Positions 40,251 through 41,485 of a stretch of DNA of 41,485 bases are shown here, in pieces. The notes beneath the pieces are model-generated. The model had not been told where the DNA came from. It worked only from the letters and a program-made list of their open reading frames with translations, and made no database searches. Position numbers and translations under genes: made by a program. How positions within the stretch are numbered: the first letter of the stretch is position 1; each line of letters opens with the position of its first letter. Source of the DNA: VBDM01 sp964430565 (lineage in GTDB: Bacteria > Pseudomonadota > Gammaproteobacteria > Burkholderiales > SG8-39); the NCBI GenBank assembly GCA_964430565.1, contig CAYSFD010000055.1:1-41485 (forward strand), written 5' to 3'.

Positions 40251-41485
40251 ATGATGAAAGCGAGTACTTTGATATCTGTGGCAATTACTGCAGCGGCGGT
40301 AGCTACCGGCTGCGCGATGTTTGCTTCTGATTCCGGAACCCTGGACTGGAAGCGGGTCCCCACCAAGACGCTGACGCTGTTTTACCCGGCACAGGCCTCC
40401 TATCAATGGGTGCGCGGCGCCGACCACCCGGGGGCGTCGATGGTGGCTCAAGGGACATCGTGCGTGACCTGCCACAACGGCCAGGAAGAAAAGCTGGGTA
40501 ACAAGCTGGTGAGAGCAAATCCGCTCGAACCCACACCCGTCAGCGGGAAGAATGGCGTAATCAATCTGAACGTGCAGGTGGCTTACGACAACGAAAACGC
40601 CTATTTCCGGTTTCAGTGGAAGACGCAGGGCAACCAGCCGGGCGACGCCTATCCGGTCTATCGCTTCGACGGCAAAGAATGGAAGGCGTACGGACAGCCC
40701 AGGCTTCATCCGGCGGCGCGCAAGGGCGAGCAACCGGGCATCTATGAAGACCGTCTCTCGATGATGATCGACGACGGGTCGGTGCCGGGCTTCGCCAACC
40801 AGGGCTGCTGGCTCACCTGCCACCGCGGCGAGCGCGACATGCCGGAGCAGCCGACGACGGCTGCGGTACAGAAGAATCCGCTGTATGCCGCCATCAAGCG
40901 CAACGACGTGCGCAAGTACCTGCCGTCGACCCGGACCGATGACCAGGCGTCGTGGGAGAAGGGGAGAACCGTGGCGGAGATTGAGAAGATCAAGGCATCA
41001 GGCAGCTTCCTCGATCTCATCCAGTGGCGCGCGCACCGCTCGAACCCCGTGGGAATGGCGGATGACGGTTACGTGCTCGAATGGCGCAACTTCGATGCCG
41101 GCAGAAATCCGTTTACCTCCAACCTGGATGCCAAGAGCGGGCAGCCGAGATACATGTACGACGCGAAGATGGTCGGAGCATCGGCGCTCACCGAGGCCAC
41201 GATGCGGAAGTCGCCGTCGGCGCTGTTGCTTGGGGAGAACGCCGTGCCCTTCGATCCCAATACGGGATGGAAGACGGGCGACCTGCTGCCCCAGTACTAT
41301 CTCAACCGGGCCGACGCAGCAGGCTCGGCCGCCGACAACAGGAACGTCAAGGGCGTGTGGAAGGATGGCATGTGGACCGTGGAGTGGGTCCGCCCCCTCA
41401 ATCTGGCGAACGCGGACGACAAGGCGCTGCGAGAGGGCAAGGTCTACAACTTCGGGTTCGCGGTCCACGACGACAACATCACGAG
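40251..41485 (+). CDS. Ethylbenzene-dehydrogenase-type heme-binding c-type cytochrome (3' end outside window)
   Basis: At least 411 residues; the frame is still open at the right edge. An N-terminal export signal (MMKASTLISVAITAAAVATGC) could be lipoprotein-like. Next comes a CXXCH heme motif (SCVTCHNG), then CWLTCHRG, which has three residues between the cysteines (CX3CH). The later part (DGYVLEWRNFDAGRNPF, GVWKDGMWTVEWVRPL, NFGFAVHDDN) resembles the heme b-binding gamma-subunit fold of ethylbenzene/DMSO dehydrogenases. Probably a periplasmic electron carrier. AGGAG five bases before ATG 40251 supports that start (40254 and 40236 are alternatives). The FNR box suggests low-oxygen expression. 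Confidence 0.85.
   Translation, partial: MMKASTLISVAITAAAVATGCAMFASDSGTLDWKRVPTKTLTLFYPAQASYQWVRGADHPGASMVAQGTSCVTCHNGQEEKLGNKLVRANPLEPTPVSGKNGVINLNVQVAYDNENAYFRFQWKTQGNQPGDAYPVYRFDGKEWKAYGQPRLHPAARKGEQPGIYEDRLSMMIDDGSVPGFANQGCWLTCHRGERDMPEQPTTAAVQKNPLYAAIKRNDVRKYLPSTRTDDQASWEKGRTVAEIEKIKASGSFLDLIQWRAHRSNPVGMADDGYVLEWRNFDAGRNPFTSNLDAKSGQPRYMYDAKMVGASALTEATMRKSPSALLLGENAVPFDPNTGWKTGDLLPQYYLNRADAAGSAADNRNVKGVWKDGMWTVEWVRPLNLANADDKALREGKVYNFGFAVHDDNIT

Overview
This is a GC-rich window of about 41.5 kb that looks like the chromosome of a sulfur-oxidising betaproteobacterium. The reasons are a reverse-dsr operon end (dsrO-P-N-R), a siroheme/sulfur-transport operon, a complete System I cytochrome c maturation operon, and two Bug/TctC-type periplasmic binding proteins of the kind that is abundant in Burkholderiales-like genomes. 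The lineage is an inference from gene content; no rRNA or tRNA gene is visible.

Layout. (1) 1-3168: tail of the dsr operon, dsrO (cut by the window edge), dsrP, dsrN and dsrR, the last three joined by ATGA overlaps. (2) 3218-7187: a NarX-like cysteine-bearing GAF sensor kinase and its NarL-like regulator, then an FNR-type box and a DsrK/HdrD-like plus b-type cytochrome pair. (3) 7188-8213: a flavin/2Fe-2S reductase on the opposite strand. (4) 8350-12754: a tightly packed operon of cysG, a Rieske ferredoxin, a TrpD-fold protein, a YeeE/YedE transporter and a secreted GlcG/HbpS protein. (5) 12769-17341: aroE, two small proteins, an NMT1-like binding protein without an obvious signal peptide, an acyl desaturase with a transposase-like tail, and a DUF1080 lipoprotein sharing an FNR-box intergenic region with the desaturase. 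(6) 17348-22863: an aromatic-acid-type catabolic island. A Bug protein, PdxA-like and PanB-like enzymes and a Cys-nucleophile hydrolase run on the minus strand. A two-subunit Rieske dioxygenase very like terephthalate dioxygenase runs divergently. (7) 22904-25895: an orphan ParA ATPase, a small unknown protein, a SleB-type wall hydrolase and a second Bug protein. (8) 25929-31645: a signalling island with a soluble Ser/Thr kinase, a one-heme DUF3365-HAMP membrane sensor and a FecR protein on the minus strand, facing two paralogous class III cyclase-FHA fusions on the plus strand. (9) 31677-39942: a CoxE-like VWA protein downstream of ccmABCDEFGHI, all on the minus strand. (10) 40251-end: an ethylbenzene-dehydrogenase-type heme cytochrome behind a perfect FNR box, cut by the right edge.

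How it fits together: DsrAB (outside the window) uses siroheme amide, so cysG (siroheme) and dsrN (amidation) serve the same enzyme. DsrOP and the second Hdr/cytochrome pair handle quinone-linked electrons. The ccm operon matures the c-type cytochromes, including the CXXCH heme sensor and the terminal cytochrome. Three near-palindromic FNR/Dnr boxes, each about 41.5 bp upstream of a plausible transcription start, suggest that oxygen or nitrogen-oxide sensing controls the Hdr/cytochrome pair, the desaturase and/or lipoprotein, and the final cytochrome.

The most novel-looking parts are the kinase/heme sensor/FecR/cyclase-FHA island and the catabolic island with the catalytically altered PanB homologue. 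All functions are read from sequence motifs and remembered family features; no database search was run.
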